Below are positions 1-9,887 of a stretch of DNA of 64,000 bases, in pieces; positions within the stretch are counted from its first letter, which is position 1, and each line of letters begins with the position of its first letter. This stretch comes from Chlamydiales bacterium. GTDB lineage: Bacteria; Chlamydiota; Chlamydiia; Chlamydiales; SM23-39. The notes beneath the pieces are model-generated. The model worked only from the letters and a program-made list of their open reading frames with translations, was not told the origin of the DNA and searched no databases. Both the position numbers and the translations under genes were made by a program. The DNA lies in assembly GCA_030681135.1 (NCBI GenBank), contig JAUXXF010000021.1, positions 1 through 64,000 on the forward strand, in the 5' to 3' direction.

Positions 1-1
1 A

Positions 2-190
2 AATGGTATGGTTGAGGTTCCCCCGTTGGACTCTCAATCTTTCTCCTCACCCTCTCATTCGTTGCTCTTATCATACGAAAAGCCATCTGCAGCTAAATCG
101 CTTCTCAATAAAAAAGCCAATATGTCAGAACTTTTCTCAGACTGCCACCCCTTTCGGACTTTTCTCTATCTGGTTCTTCAGGTTGTTTAG
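2..190 (+). CDS. possible 3' end of a gene entering the window
   Basis: An open frame runs from the left edge to a stop at 190 and has protein-like composition, but I do not recognise it. Its last residues are encoded by a remnant of the 25-bp end of the palindromic element found elsewhere in the window (TTCTTCAGGTTGTTTAGGTA, about 171-194). If it is a gene, the element supplies its terminus. An alternative frame (3-359) covers the same stretch and looks less protein-like. Confidence is low because most of the gene would lie outside the window. Confidence 0.25.
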   Translation, partial: NGMVEVPPLDSQSFSSPSHSLLLSYEKPSAAKSLLNKKANMSELFSDCHPFRTFLYLVLQVV

Positions 191-356
191 GTATATTTAC
201 TCTTCAGCGATTCCCTTTAGTCATTTTTCTCGTGTAAGTAATTGGAAATTTTTTCCATACACAAAGGTTATCGAACAAAGCAATGAAACAGATTCGAGCA
301 CAGGAGAACCTCTTTCACGAGAAGAGAGCGTTCATTATCACACTGTTCCTATGTGG

Positions 357-656
357 TAAAATGATCCGAGGCATATACCAATACTACAAAATAACATTAT
401 TAAAGCTGGTAACAACTTCTTCACAGGGTCTCTGACTTTTATGTGCATCCATAAAGCTCCGACCATCATGAAAGAAACAACAAAAGCTGTGGGAAAAACC
501 AAGAAAGGTTTCCACAATCCTAAAAGAAGTAAGATAGCGGAGCTGATTTTGATGAATCCAATAACATAGAAAGACCATAAGGGCAGACCATAAGTAGTGA
601 ATTCATCTTTTAAGGAACGAGCATTGGATCCCCATAGGCGGTTTTTTTATTACCTC
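357..656 (-). pseudogene. truncated, frameshifted copy of the DoxX-like gene
   Basis: This 300-bp stretch is nearly identical to 13880-14180, the 3' two thirds of the DoxX-like gene at 13870-14247. Only scattered substitutions and a one-base deletion differ (GGATCCCCATAGG here, GCATCCCCTATAGG there). The deletion breaks the frame, and the 5' part of the gene including the first membrane segment is missing. The right boundary falls exactly on the stop codon of the neighbouring glucan phosphorylase gene. The 1-356 stretch on the other side holds only the possible gene end listed above and no other recognisable gene. Confidence 0.75.
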
Positions 657-3141
657 ACCTTTGCCATAAGATTTGAGCAGATTCTAAAGGAATAGAAACG
701 CCTGGGAAATAAGGTGTGATCCGGGGAGTAAAATTAGAAGCAGGGTGTTCTGCAGAAACTCCCACGCAATAAATATGTCCGTTTGGTGTATTGGGAATCT
801 GTCCCGTATATTCCATTTCTAAAGTCTTAGCAACCGAATAAAGCTCCACCTTTATGCTTTTGTGATCCAAATTATTGAGATAGACTTCGATCTCAAACAT
901 ACCGTTTTCGATTTTTGATTCGCCAAATCTCAATTCGCTCCAATTCTGTTCAATAGAGGCTTGCCAATTGACGATTTGTCTTGCTAGCGCGCCGTTATTT
1001 TCAGCCCGTTTGCGATAGGACGTTGCCGCTGGAAGATAGAATTTTTCTGTATATTCGCGCACCGTACGGTTGGAGGAAAAATGGGGCGTTAATCTAGCCA
1101 TACTCTCTCGAATCCTTGTTATCCAGGCAATAGGCATGTTCTTTGCATCTCGTGTATAAAATTCTGGAATCACTTCCCTTTCCAACAGATCATAAAGAGC
1201 GTCTGCCTCTGCTTTATCCCAGCTTGGATCATCTCCATGTTCCTTGCCGTCTCCCAATGCCCAACCCACTTCGGGAGCGTAAGCTTCCGCCCACCAGCCA
1301 TCTAACTCCGAGAGATTCAGGCCGCCATTGACAAGCACTTTCATCCCGCTTGTTCCGCTTGCTTCCCATGGCCTTCGCGGAGTATTAATCCACAAATCGA
1401 CTCCCTGCACAAGGTGTTCGGTCAAAGTCATGTCGTAATCGCTGAGGAAGATTACAGAAGCACGCACTTCGGGTCTAGAAATGAACTTTATCCACTTTTT
1501 GATTAAGCCCTGTCCAATAACATCTGCAGGATGGGCTTTCCCAGCAATAATTAGCTGTACAGGGCGATCTTTATTCATCAATATGCGGAGGAAGCGATCC
1601 TCATCAGAAAGGAGTAAATCGGGCCTCTTATATTCTGCAAAACGCCTCGCAAAACCTAATGTCAAGGCATCTGGATTAAAAAAGGTTTTGGCTTTTTCAA
1701 TCTCACCAACTAGCGCGCCTCTAGCTCTCAATTGTTTAGCCAATCGATTGCGCGCGTAATCAAGAAGCGAGTCTCGCGACTGATTACGCATCTGCCAAAT
1801 TTCCGTATCCGGAACAGCGCGGATTTTCTCCTCTAGCTCCTCTGTCTTCCCAAGCCATCTCTCTTTCCCACAAGCACCTGTCCAAAGGTCGTCAGACGCT
1901 ACAGAATCCCAACTTGGCATGTGAACTCCATTCGTCACAAATCCGATCGGAATTTCTTCTTCAGGAATCCGAGGGAACAAATTTTTAAACAGGCTCCGGC
2001 TTACCGTACCATGCAATTGACTTACGCCGTTGACAAAGCCGCTTCCCCGGATAGCTAAATAAGCCATATTAAAATCATCATTCGGATTTAACTGACCGAG
2101 GGCAAGTAATCTCTCAACTGATATGCCTAGTTTGTTTTCGGCATACTTTCCCAGATATTCCTCAATAAGATCGGGGGAAAACCGATCAAACCCAGCAGAT
2201 ACCGCGGTATGGGTTGTGAAAAGATTGCCTATTCGAGTGGCGGCCATTGCCACTTCGAAAGGTTGTTTCGTCTTTTGCATGAAAGAAAAAACCCGTTCCA
2301 AGACAGCAAAAGCTGCATGTCCCTCATTTAGATGGCAAATTTCAGGTTCTATGCCAAGGGCCTCCAAAAGACGCCAACCACCAATGCCAAGAACGAGCTC
2401 CTGTTTCAAACGAAGTTCTTGATCCCCTCCGTAGAGTTCGCTCGTTATCCCTCTGTGAGCAGGCAAATTAGCTATATCATTACTGTCTAATAAATAGAGC
2501 TTTGTTCTGCCAACAAGAACTTCCCATGTGCGAAGCCAAAGCGAGCCGCCAGGCAATTCAATTTCCAGGTGAAGCCATTCTCCATTCAGCAAGCGCAAAG
2601 GGGTGATGGGCAATTGCCCTGGATCATTGTACGGATAGAGTTCCTGTTGTTCTCCATGTTTATCGATGACCTGACGGAAATAACCTTGGGCGTAGAGCAA
2701 TCCTATAGCGATGACCGGTACGCCAAGATCGCTTGCAGCTTTGAGTTGATCTCCAGCTACATTGCCCAGACCACCAGAATAGATAGGAAGACCTTCGCTC
2801 AACATAAATTCCATGCAGAAATAGGCAATGCAAGTAAGGGGTGACTTAGAATGATTTTCTTGAAACCAGGCGAGTGAATTCAGCGCATCCTTCCTAGCTT
2901 TCACGAGATCATCGACAAGAGTGCTAAATTTTTGATCGGCCAAGACGCTTACGAGTTTTTCTCTTGATACAGTCTGTAAAACAGCCCAAGGGTTATGCGT
3001 CAGCTCCCAAATTGCCGGATCGAGCTTACGCCATATTGCGTCGGTGCTATGATTCCAAGACGAACGGAGGTTCAAAGCAAGATCCTCAAGAGAATCATAG
3101 CCTTTTATATTGAATCTTTGGGGTGATTTTGGTGGGTTCAT
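655..3141 (-). CDS. glgP: alpha-glucan (glycogen) phosphorylase, short DUF3417-containing type
   Basis: Cytoplasmic PLP enzyme releasing glucose-1-phosphate from glycogen or maltodextrin. The N-terminus (from about residue 10, YDSLEDLALNLRSSWNH) is the DUF3417 region typical of the Thermotoga-type alpha-glucan phosphorylases. The glycosyltransferase-35 core follows, with RRFAEYKRPDLLL and the PLP-lysine motif EASGTSGMK near residue 600. About 828 residues is normal for this subfamily. The frame is open up to 3177, but ATG at 3141 overlaps the stop of the upstream ATPase as ATGA, so 3141 is chosen and translational coupling is inferred. It would feed hexose phosphate toward the phosphoketolase shunt encoded nearby. 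The family is clear; the exact glucan preference is not. Confidence 0.93.
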   Translation of the reverse strand: MNPPKSPQRFNIKGYDSLEDLALNLRSSWNHSTDAIWRKLDPAIWELTHNPWAVLQTVSREKLVSVLADQKFSTLVDDLVKARKDALNSLAWFQENHSKSPLTCIAYFCMEFMLSEGLPIYSGGLGNVAGDQLKAASDLGVPVIAIGLLYAQGYFRQVIDKHGEQQELYPYNDPGQLPITPLRLLNGEWLHLEIELPGGSLWLRTWEVLVGRTKLYLLDSNDIANLPAHRGITSELYGGDQELRLKQELVLGIGGWRLLEALGIEPEICHLNEGHAAFAVLERVFSFMQKTKQPFEVAMAATRIGNLFTTHTAVSAGFDRFSPDLIEEYLGKYAENKLGISVERLLALGQLNPNDDFNMAYLAIRGSGFVNGVSQLHGTVSRSLFKNLFPRIPEEEIPIGFVTNGVHMPSWDSVASDDLWTGACGKERWLGKTEELEEKIRAVPDTEIWQMRNQSRDSLLDYARNRLAKQLRARGALVGEIEKAKTFFNPDALTLGFARRFAEYKRPDLLLSDEDRFLRILMNKDRPVQLIIAGKAHPADVIGQGLIKKWIKFISRPEVRASVIFLSDYDMTLTEHLVQGVDLWINTPRRPWEASGTSGMKVLVNGGLNLSELDGWWAEAYAPEVGWALGDGKEHGDDPSWDKAEADALYDLLEREVIPEFYTRDAKNMPIAWITRIRESMARLTPHFSSNRTVREYTEKFYLPAATSYRKRAENNGALARQIVNWQASIEQNWSELRFGESKIENGMFEIEVYLNNLDHKSIKVELYSVAKTLEMEYTGQIPNTPNGHIYCVGVSAEHPASNFTPRITPYFPGVSIPLESAQILWQR

Positions 3142-5657
3142 ACGATCTTTTTTCTCACTAGGCACCATTCGATCCACTTTCTTATTTCCACAACGCCAAA
3201 CGCTGCTAAAAATATAAGAAGAGGATACCTCCAGTGCTCAAAATCCATGGGGACTGAATGAAACAATGTTGGCACAAAGTAAAGGATAAAGCACTGAAGC
3301 ACTATTCCAAGAGCTAACCCCAAAAAAATGAGAGGATTGATTGTAAAACTTCGTAACACGTTCTTAAAAAAAGGCTCAGATTCTTTCTGAGCTTGGACCC
3401 CGTTAGCCCACTGAGCGACAACGATGGATGTAAAGATAATTGTCGATACCATTTCAACCGAATAGGCGCCAATGAGGTAGATATAGAGAAAAAAGCACAT
3501 GAGTCCCAAAACAACAGTAAAAATCAAAATACGGATAATCTGCGCAAGATCAAAGAATTGTTTTTCCGGTCTGCGGGGCTTATCTGTCATGACATCGCCC
3601 TCCTCCTTTGTGAAGGCGAAAGTCTTATCCAGAACACCGTCGGTTACAAGATTAATCCATAGGATTTGAATCGCAACAAGAGGAAGGGGCAGGTTACTTA
3701 AAATAGCAAGAGCAATTAACAACACCTCCTGTAGAGAAGTAGAAATGAGGTAATAGATCACTTTACGAATATTATTGGCAATCACTCGGGCATTTCTGAT
3801 TGCCTCTACGATAACTCTCAAATTATTATCCGTGATCACCATTTTCGATACGCTTTTAGCTGCCTCTGTACCTCCTCCCATAGCAATTCCTATATCTGCC
3901 GCCTTAAGAGCAGGAACATCATTGACCCCATCGCCCGTAACTGCGACAATTTCTTTCGACCCCTGTAAAAGTTTCACTACTCGATATTTATGTTCTGGAA
4001 GAATTCTAGCTAATACCGTTGTCGTTTTCAAAGCTTCAAGAAGATGCTCATCAGAAAACTCCTCTATTTCCTTACCGGTAACGATCTTGTCATTTTCTGC
4101 CCAAATTTCCACCTCTTTAGCAACAGCCCTTGCTGTCATAGGATGATCGCCGGTAATCATCACAACGCGAACGCCTGCATTCTTTGCTGCAATAACAGCT
4201 TCTTTTACCCCTTCTTTTGCTGGATCTAGAAATCCCACTAACCCTATGATTTTGATTTTCCAAGAGGAGGGATCTTGATTATTCTCCCATTTACCTGCGC
4301 CAAAAGCGATGACTCTAAGACCTTGCTCAAGAAACGATGTGAAAGCGCCATCTAACTCTTTCAATTCGTCTTTATTTTCTACTTTGTCTTTTAAGGATTC
4401 GAAAGCGCCCTTGATTAGCAGTTCTTCCGCATCGTTTATTTTATTTGCTGTTGCCATTAACATAAGGCGGGTATCGAAAGAATGCGTCCAACTGCGAGGA
4501 TGCCCCCCTCTGATTTCATTGTATCCTTCCACCCATTTGGAAAGGGCTACATCCAGGGGGTCCCCCGATCCATCATGAGAATCGTTGCAAAGAGCCGCTA
4601 TCAATTTTAGTTTTTCAGGATCTTGAGAATAGACTTCCTTGACAATCAGCTTCCCTTCCGTAATTGTTCCCGTTTTATCAGAGGCGATGATCGTAACGCT
4701 GCCGAGTGTCTCAACAGAAGGCAGATAACGGATGAGCGCCTGCTTTTTACTTAAAGCTAAAGCCCCAAGCACCATGACAAGTGTAAGCACGATAGGAAGC
4801 CCCTCTGGAACTGCTGAAACTAATGCTGCTAGTAAAATATAACCAATATCCACAACAGCTCTTCCCTGAAGATATCCTACGACCCCCAACAAGAAAAACG
4901 TCGCAATCAGCAAAATCACGTACCTTCGTGTAAAAAAACTCAAAGCTTTATTTAAAGGGGTCTCGGGAGATGCCTCTTTCGCCTTTTCTGCAATGGATGC
5001 AAGGTAAGTCTTTGCACCCGTCTTTGCTACTACCCCGTGTCCAGATCCTCTTACTACAATCGTGCCTGCTAAGAGTGTGTTGCCAAGTTCATAAGGGAGG
5101 TTGTTTTCTGGAAGGATGAGTGTGTGGTCTTTAACTATAGGAGCAGACTCTCCTGTCATCGGAGATTCATCGATCATGAGGCCTGTACTGTCAGTTAGCC
5201 TAATATCGGCAGTTACCACTTCGCCTTCATGGAAAATGACATAATCGCCTGGAACAAGTTCTGAAGAAGCAATAGAAATAAACTTGCCGTCTCTCATCGC
5301 CTGGTTTTTACTTTCCGTCATTTTCTTCAACGCAGCAATTGATGCTTCCGCTTTGAGCTCCTGCCAAAATCCAATCAATCCGTTGACTAAAATAATAAAA
5401 TTAATAACCAGAAAATCAGTCCATTCTCCAATTAGAATACTCACAAATGAAGCGGCAAAAAGAATGTAAATGAGAATGCTATTGAATTGTCTTAGAAGAA
5501 TCTTAAATTTGCTAATTTTTTCTTCTATAAGGACATTTTTCCCGAACTGTTTTTGCCTTTTTTCTACTTCTTCACTGCTGAGGCCTTGAGGGGATGACGC
5601 CAGACGTTTAAATGTTTCTTCAATCGGTAAAGCATGAAAACGATCTAATTCAGCCAA
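3138..5657 (-). CDS. P2-type cation-transporting ATPase (Ca2+-type)
   Basis: Membrane ion pump of 839 residues. Visible landmarks in order are an N-terminal cation-ATPase domain, the actuator motif TGES near residue 170, the transmembrane motif VPEGLP, the phosphorylation motif DKTGT near residue 330, TGDHPMTA, the hinge GDGVNDVPALKAADIGIAMG, and NLVTDG in the C-terminal membrane bundle. PEGLP plus NLVTD resembles Ca2+ pumps (SERCA/PMR1-like), but other cations are possible. Translation most likely begins at TTG 5657, preceded by TGAGG at a good distance; no ATG in this frame precedes it. It overlaps glgP by four bases and is divergent from catalase, sharing its upstream region. Confidence 0.92.
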   Translation of the reverse strand: MAELDRFHALPIEETFKRLASSPQGLSSEEVEKRQKQFGKNVLIEEKISKFKILLRQFNSILIYILFAASFVSILIGEWTDFLVINFIILVNGLIGFWQELKAEASIAALKKMTESKNQAMRDGKFISIASSELVPGDYVIFHEGEVVTADIRLTDSTGLMIDESPMTGESAPIVKDHTLILPENNLPYELGNTLLAGTIVVRGSGHGVVAKTGAKTYLASIAEKAKEASPETPLNKALSFFTRRYVILLIATFFLLGVVGYLQGRAVVDIGYILLAALVSAVPEGLPIVLTLVMVLGALALSKKQALIRYLPSVETLGSVTIIASDKTGTITEGKLIVKEVYSQDPEKLKLIAALCNDSHDGSGDPLDVALSKWVEGYNEIRGGHPRSWTHSFDTRLMLMATANKINDAEELLIKGAFESLKDKVENKDELKELDGAFTSFLEQGLRVIAFGAGKWENNQDPSSWKIKIIGLVGFLDPAKEGVKEAVIAAKNAGVRVVMITGDHPMTARAVAKEVEIWAENDKIVTGKEIEEFSDEHLLEALKTTTVLARILPEHKYRVVKLLQGSKEIVAVTGDGVNDVPALKAADIGIAMGGGTEAAKSVSKMVITDNNLRVIVEAIRNARVIANNIRKVIYYLISTSLQEVLLIALAILSNLPLPLVAIQILWINLVTDGVLDKTFAFTKEEGDVMTDKPRRPEKQFFDLAQIIRILIFTVVLGLMCFFLYIYLIGAYSVEMVSTIIFTSIVVAQWANGVQAQKESEPFFKNVLRSFTINPLIFLGLALGIVLQCFILYFVPTLFHSVPMDFEHWRYPLLIFLAAFGVVEIRKWIEWCLVRKKIV

Positions 5658-5733
5658 AAATGCCTCATTTTTCTGTATTCGACAATTAATTCAAAAAAAC
5701 ATATAACCTGCTATCTAATCAAGTACAAATTTG
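5549..5733. repeat. source copy of a 185-bp duplication (ATPase 5' end plus promoter region)
   Basis: This segment spans the first codons of the P-type ATPase and the intergenic promoter region toward catalase. It is repeated in the same orientation at 7301-7484. The last part (about 5650-5730) is almost identical between copies, whereas the ATPase coding part has drifted more. In this copy the coding part is intact, so this is taken as the original. Confidence 0.85.
5679..5707 (+). promoter_or_regulatory. sigma70-like promoter for catalase
   Basis: TCGACA (5679-5684) and TATAAC (5702-5707) are separated by exactly 17 bp, a good match to a housekeeping -35/-10 pair. It lies about 85 bp upstream of the catalase start. 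The same two boxes with the same spacing are preserved in the duplicated copy before phosphoketolase. Transcription start is inferred, not seen. Confidence 0.6.
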
Positions 5734-5790
5734 AGTGAGAAAGCCTAAGTCGTCACGGACTCCCATCCTCCAACCAAAGGAAATTTCACC

Positions 5791-7242
5791 ATGAACAAAG
5801 ATGACACAAAACCCACCACAAATGACGCCGGGATTCCAATGTCTAGTGACGAGTATTCTCTCTCAGTCGGACCCGATGGTCCCATCTTACTGCATGACTA
5901 CTACCTTATCGAGCAGATGGCTAATTTCAACCGAGAGAAAATTCCGGAACGACAACCACACGCAAAAGGATCCGGAGCTTTCGGTCACTTTGAAGTAACT
6001 AAAGATGTCAGTGCCTATACCAAGGCGGCAGTATTTCAGCCCGGTAAAAAAACTGATACGTTGATTCGATTCTCAACTGTTGCCGGAGAACAAGGCAGCC
6101 CTGATACCTGGCGCGATCCGCGCGGCTTTGCATTGAAGTTTTATACAAGCGAAGGTATTTACGATATGGTTGGAAACAACACCCCTGTATTTTTCGTTCG
6201 TGATCCGATGAAGTTCCAACACTTCATCCGCTCTCAAAAACGGCGCGCAGATAATGGCCTGCGAGACAATGACATGCAGTGGGACTTCTGGACCCTTTCA
6301 CCAGAGTCAGCGCATCAAGTGACGTTCTTGATGGGAGATCGGGGGATTCCGAAGACATGGAGGAATATGAATGGCTACTCAAGCCATGCCTATATGTGGG
6401 TTAATGCAAAGAGGGAGCGTTTCTTTGTGAAGTATCACTTCAAAACAGATCAGGGAATTGACTTCCTTACTCAAGAAGAGGCCGATCGCTTAGCTGGTAT
6501 CGATGGTGACTATCACCGACGCGATCTATTTGAGGCGATCAAGCGGGGTGATTATCCTAGTTGGACCCTTAAAATGCAGATTATGCCTTTTGAGGAAGCT
6601 GCCATATATCGAGTTAACCCGTTCGATCTGACAAAGGTGTGGTCTCATCATGATTATCCACTGAAAGAGGTTGGTCGGCTGAAGCTTACCCGCAATCCTA
6701 CAGATTTCCACACAGAGATTGAGCAGGCCGCATTCGAGCCAAATAACATGGTGCCTGGGATAGGTCCCAGTCCGGACAAAATGCTTCTCGCCCGTCTCTT
6801 TTCTTATTCCGATGCTCATCGTGCGCGTCTTGGAGTCAACTACAAACAGATACCGGTCAACCAGCCAAAATGTCCTTTCCATAGCTACAGTAAAGATGGG
6901 GCGATGCGAGTGAAGAATGTTTCCGATCCCGTATATGCTCCAAACTCAAAGGGAGGGCCGCAAGCCGATAATCAACGCTATCCCCAGTTGGAAGTGTGGG
7001 ATGCCAGTGGTGAGTTTGTGCGCGCCGCCTATACCCTAAGAAAAGACGATGACGACTGGAGTCAAGCAGGCGATCTGGTAAGGAAAGTCATGGACGATGC
7101 GCAGCGTGATCGGTTAGTTTCAAATATTGTCGGACATCTTAAGAAAGGCGTATCAAAACCTGTTATGGAGCGAGCGTTTGAATACTGGCATAAAATCGAC
7201 AAGGATATCGGAGAGCGAATCAAAAAAGGTGTAAACTCCTAA
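5791..7242 (+). CDS. katA: haem catalase, small-subunit type
   Basis: Cytoplasmic enzyme that dismutates hydrogen peroxide to water and oxygen. All key residues are visible: catalytic His57 in [12 protein letters not shown], distal Asn129 in [12 protein letters not shown], and the proximal haem-ligand Tyr339 in [10 protein letters not shown]. At 483 residues with no C-terminal flavodoxin-like extension it fits the clade 3, NADPH-binding small catalases. AAAGGA lies ahead of the ATG at 5791. It is transcribed away from the P-type ATPase from its own promoter. Catalase suits an organism meeting oxidative bursts in a protist or animal host. Confidence 0.96.
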   Translation: MNKDDTKPTTNDAGIPMSSDEYSLSVGPDGPILLHDYYLIEQMANFNREKIPERQPHAKGSGAFGHFEVTKDVSAYTKAAVFQPGKKTDTLIRFSTVAGEQGSPDTWRDPRGFALKFYTSEGIYDMVGNNTPVFFVRDPMKFQHFIRSQKRRADNGLRDNDMQWDFWTLSPESAHQVTFLMGDRGIPKTWRNMNGYSSHAYMWVNAKRERFFVKYHFKTDQGIDFLTQEEADRLAGIDGDYHRRDLFEAIKRGDYPSWTLKMQIMPFEEAAIYRVNPFDLTKVWSHHDYPLKEVGRLKLTRNPTDFHTEIEQAAFEPNNMVPGIGPSPDKMLLARLFSYSDAHRARLGVNYKQIPVNQPKCPFHSYSKDGAMRVKNVSDPVYAPNSKGGPQADNQRYPQLEVWDASGEFVRAAYTLRKDDDDWSQAGDLVRKVMDDAQRDRLVSNIVGHLKKGVSKPVMERAFEYWHKIDKDIGERIKKGVNS

Positions 7243-7300
7243 AATTGCTTTGATCTAAAAAGTGCTCATGTCCGGATGATGAACTATACACAAACAACAC

Positions 7301-7484
7301 TTTTTTGCCTTTTTTCTACTTCTTCACCAATGAGACCTTGAGGGATGACTCTAGCCGTTTGAGTGTTTCTTCAATCGATCAAGTGTGAAAAGGATCTGAT
7401 TCAGCCAAAAGTGCCTCATTTTTCTGTATTCGACAATCAATTCAAAAAAACATATAACCTGCTATCTAATCAAGAACAAATTTT
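7301..7484. repeat. second copy of the 185-bp promoter-bearing duplication
   Basis: Near-copy of 5549-5733. The piece derived from the ATPase coding sequence has accumulated differences and is no longer part of an ATPase gene. The piece carrying the promoter (TCGACA, 17 bp, TATAAC) and the following TAACCTGCTATCTAATCAAG is nearly unchanged. Its placement just before phosphoketolase suggests promoter capture. Confidence 0.85.
7430..7458 (+). promoter_or_regulatory. duplicated sigma70-like promoter ahead of phosphoketolase
   Basis: TCGACA at 7430-7435 and TATAAC at 7453-7458 with a 17-bp spacer, copied from the catalase promoter. Expected transcription start is near 7465, which leaves about 40 nt of leader before the GTG at 7507. 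A promoter here would exclude the in-frame start at 7363, which lies upstream of it. Confidence 0.6.
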
Positions 7485-7506
7485 TAGACTTAAAAAGGGA
7501 AAGAAA

Positions 7507-9885
7507 GTGAAGACTAAAGACGATCCCCATGTTCTCAACCCCGAGGAGCTCAAAGCTATTCATGCTTACTGGAGAGCCGCAAACTATCTATCGGCAGGAC
7601 AAATCTACCTTCTGGACAATGCCCTTCTGCATGAACCCTTAACTATCAAACACATCAAACCGCGCCTGTTAGGACACTGGGGGACAACTCCCGGCCTTAA
7701 CTTTATCTACGCTCATCTGAATAGAGAAATTAAAATCCATCATCTCAACATGATTTTCTTGACCGGTCCCGGACATGGCGGGCCAGCCGTTGTCGCAAAT
7801 ACTTATTTGGAGGGAACATTTAGTGAATTTTATTCCAATGTTTCTCTAGATGCTGAAGGATTACAACGCCTCTTCAAACAATTTTCTTTTCCCGGAGGAA
7901 TCCCCAGCCATGTTGCAGCGGAAGTGCCCGGCTCTATACATGAAGGGGGCGAGTTGGGTTATGTAGTAGCTCATGCTTTTGGCGCTGTATTTGATAATCC
8001 TGATCTTATTGCCGCATGCATAGTGGGAGACGGAGAAGCAGAGACCGGTCCTTTAGCTGCAAGTTGGCATTCAAATAAATTTCTAAATCCATTAACTGAT
8101 GGCGCTGTTCTCCCAATCCTGCATCTGAATGGATACAAAATTGCAAACCCATCTTTTTTAGCGAGAATCCCAGATCAAGAACTGATTTTTCTATTTCAAG
8201 GCTATGGCTATAAGCCGTATTTTGTACAAGGCAGCGATCCTGAGGAAATGCACCAACAAATGGCTGCCACTTTGGACCAGGTGATCAATGAGATCCATTC
8301 AATCCAAAAACAGGCAAGAGCAAATAACCAAACAGACCGTCCGATCTGGCCCATGATCATTTTAAAAAGTCCGAAGGGATGGACGGGGCCCAAAGTGTGG
8401 GATGGGAAAAAAATCGAAGGATCATGGCGTTCGCACCAAGTCCCTCTCTCCAAAGTTTTAACCGACCCAGGCCAATTGAAAGAGCTAGAAAAATGGTTGA
8501 AAAGCTATCAGCCGGAAGAACTTTTTGATCAAAATGGAAAACCTAAAGAATTTCTTCAACGATTTACCCCTATTGGCAACGAAAGAATGGGGGCAAACCC
8601 TCATGCTAATGGAGGCATTTTATTAAAAGACCTGGAGATGCCAGACTTTCGGGACTATTGCCTACAAATAGAGAAGCCAGGGGTAACCGTAATGGAAACA
8701 GCAACTGTCTTGGGAGAACTACTGCGCGATGTGATGAAACTAAATGCCGCATCGCAGAACTTTCGCGTCATGGGGCCTGACGAAACAGCTTCTAATCGCC
8801 TCCAAGCTCTTTTTGAAGTGACTAATCGAACTTTTTTAGGAGAAATACTACCTGAAGATGACCTTCTTTCACCTGATGGACGCGTAATGGAAATTTTAAG
8901 CGAGCATATATGCCAAGGGTGGCTTGAAGGGTACCTTCTTACCGGAAGGCATGGATTATTCTCCTGTTACGAAGCCTTCATACATATTATTGATTCTATG
9001 TTCAACCAACATGCAAAGTGGCTGAAAGTCACTCGCGGAATTCCTTGGCGCCGCCCTATCGCGTCTTTAAATTATTTCCTTACATCTCATGTCTGGCGTC
9101 AAGACCACAATGGATTCTCTCATCAAGATCCTGGATTTATCGATCATGTAGCTAATAAAAAAGCAGAAATCGTCCGCATTTATCTACCTCCCGATGCCAA
9201 TACCTTGCTTTCTGTAGCCGACCATTGTCTTCGTTCCCGAAACTACGTTAACGTCATCGTTGCAGGAAAACAACCGGCTCTTCAATACCTGTCAATGGAT
9301 GAAGCAATTAAGCACTGCACAAAGGGCCTCGGTATTTGGGATTGGGCAAGTAACGATTCTCATTCCACGCCAGATGTCGTCATGACATGCTGCGGTGATA
9401 TTCCAACTCTTGAAACGCTGGCAGCAGTTGATCTTTTGCGTTCGTTTATCACTGACATAAAAATCCGCGTTATCAATGTAGTTGACTTAATGACTCTACA
9501 ATCACACAGTCAACATCCCCATGGATTAACCGACAATGAATTTGACGATCTTTTTACAATCGATAAACCTGTTATTTTCGCCTTCCACGGCTACCCCTCG
9601 CTTATTCACCGACTGACATACAAGAGGAAAAGTCATCTCAATTTTCATGTGCATGGCTATAAAGAAGAAGGAACGACGACAACCCCCTTTGATATATGCG
9701 TCCTGAATGAGATCGATCGATTTCATCTTGTCATGGCTGCCATAGAACGAGTTCCTCGCTTTAGCAGCATCCGTTGCCACATTCGCGAGACCCTAGAAAA
9801 TAAGTTGATAGAGCACCATGAATATATCCGCCGCTATGGCGATGACCTTCCCGAGATCAAAGAATGGAAATGGCAAAGAGATTAA
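7507..9885 (+). CDS. xfp: xylulose-5-phosphate/fructose-6-phosphate phosphoketolase
   Basis: Thiamine-diphosphate enzyme cleaving xylulose-5-P or fructose-6-P with phosphate to acetyl-phosphate plus glyceraldehyde-3-P or erythrose-4-P. Family features include [21 protein letters not shown], the cofactor-binding [10 protein letters not shown] segment and [11 protein letters not shown]. The frame is open from 7363, but its first 48 codons come from the duplicated ATPase promoter region. GTG at 7507, preceded by AAAGGGA, gives 792 residues, the usual size, and [14 protein letters not shown] as the natural N-terminus. It is followed two bases later by acetate kinase, which uses its product. Confidence 0.94.
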   Translation: MKTKDDPHVLNPEELKAIHAYWRAANYLSAGQIYLLDNALLHEPLTIKHIKPRLLGHWGTTPGLNFIYAHLNREIKIHHLNMIFLTGPGHGGPAVVANTYLEGTFSEFYSNVSLDAEGLQRLFKQFSFPGGIPSHVAAEVPGSIHEGGELGYVVAHAFGAVFDNPDLIAACIVGDGEAETGPLAASWHSNKFLNPLTDGAVLPILHLNGYKIANPSFLARIPDQELIFLFQGYGYKPYFVQGSDPEEMHQQMAATLDQVINEIHSIQKQARANNQTDRPIWPMIILKSPKGWTGPKVWDGKKIEGSWRSHQVPLSKVLTDPGQLKELEKWLKSYQPEELFDQNGKPKEFLQRFTPIGNERMGANPHANGGILLKDLEMPDFRDYCLQIEKPGVTVMETATVLGELLRDVMKLNAASQNFRVMGPDETASNRLQALFEVTNRTFLGEILPEDDLLSPDGRVMEILSEHICQGWLEGYLLTGRHGLFSCYEAFIHIIDSMFNQHAKWLKVTRGIPWRRPIASLNYFLTSHVWRQDHNGFSHQDPGFIDHVANKKAEIVRIYLPPDANTLLSVADHCLRSRNYVNVIVAGKQPALQYLSMDEAIKHCTKGLGIWDWASNDSHSTPDVVMTCCGDIPTLETLAAVDLLRSFITDIKIRVINVVDLMTLQSHSQHPHGLTDNEFDDLFTIDKPVIFAFHGYPSLIHRLTYKRKSHLNFHVHGYKEEGTTTTPFDICVLNEIDRFHLVMAAIERVPRFSSIRCHIRETLENKLIEHHEYIRRYGDDLPEIKEWKWQRD

Positions 9886-9887
9886 CA

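Noticed and set aside
3-359. 118-codon open frame at the left edge
   Set aside because: It crosses a palindromic-element remnant, has no ribosome site and composition unlike a protein; the alternative frame ending at 190 is more protein-like.
7363-7506. N-terminal 48-residue extension of phosphoketolase
   Set aside because: This part derives from the duplicated ATPase promoter segment, lies upstream of and across the inferred promoter, and is absent from the family. The GTG at 7507 has a good ribosome site.
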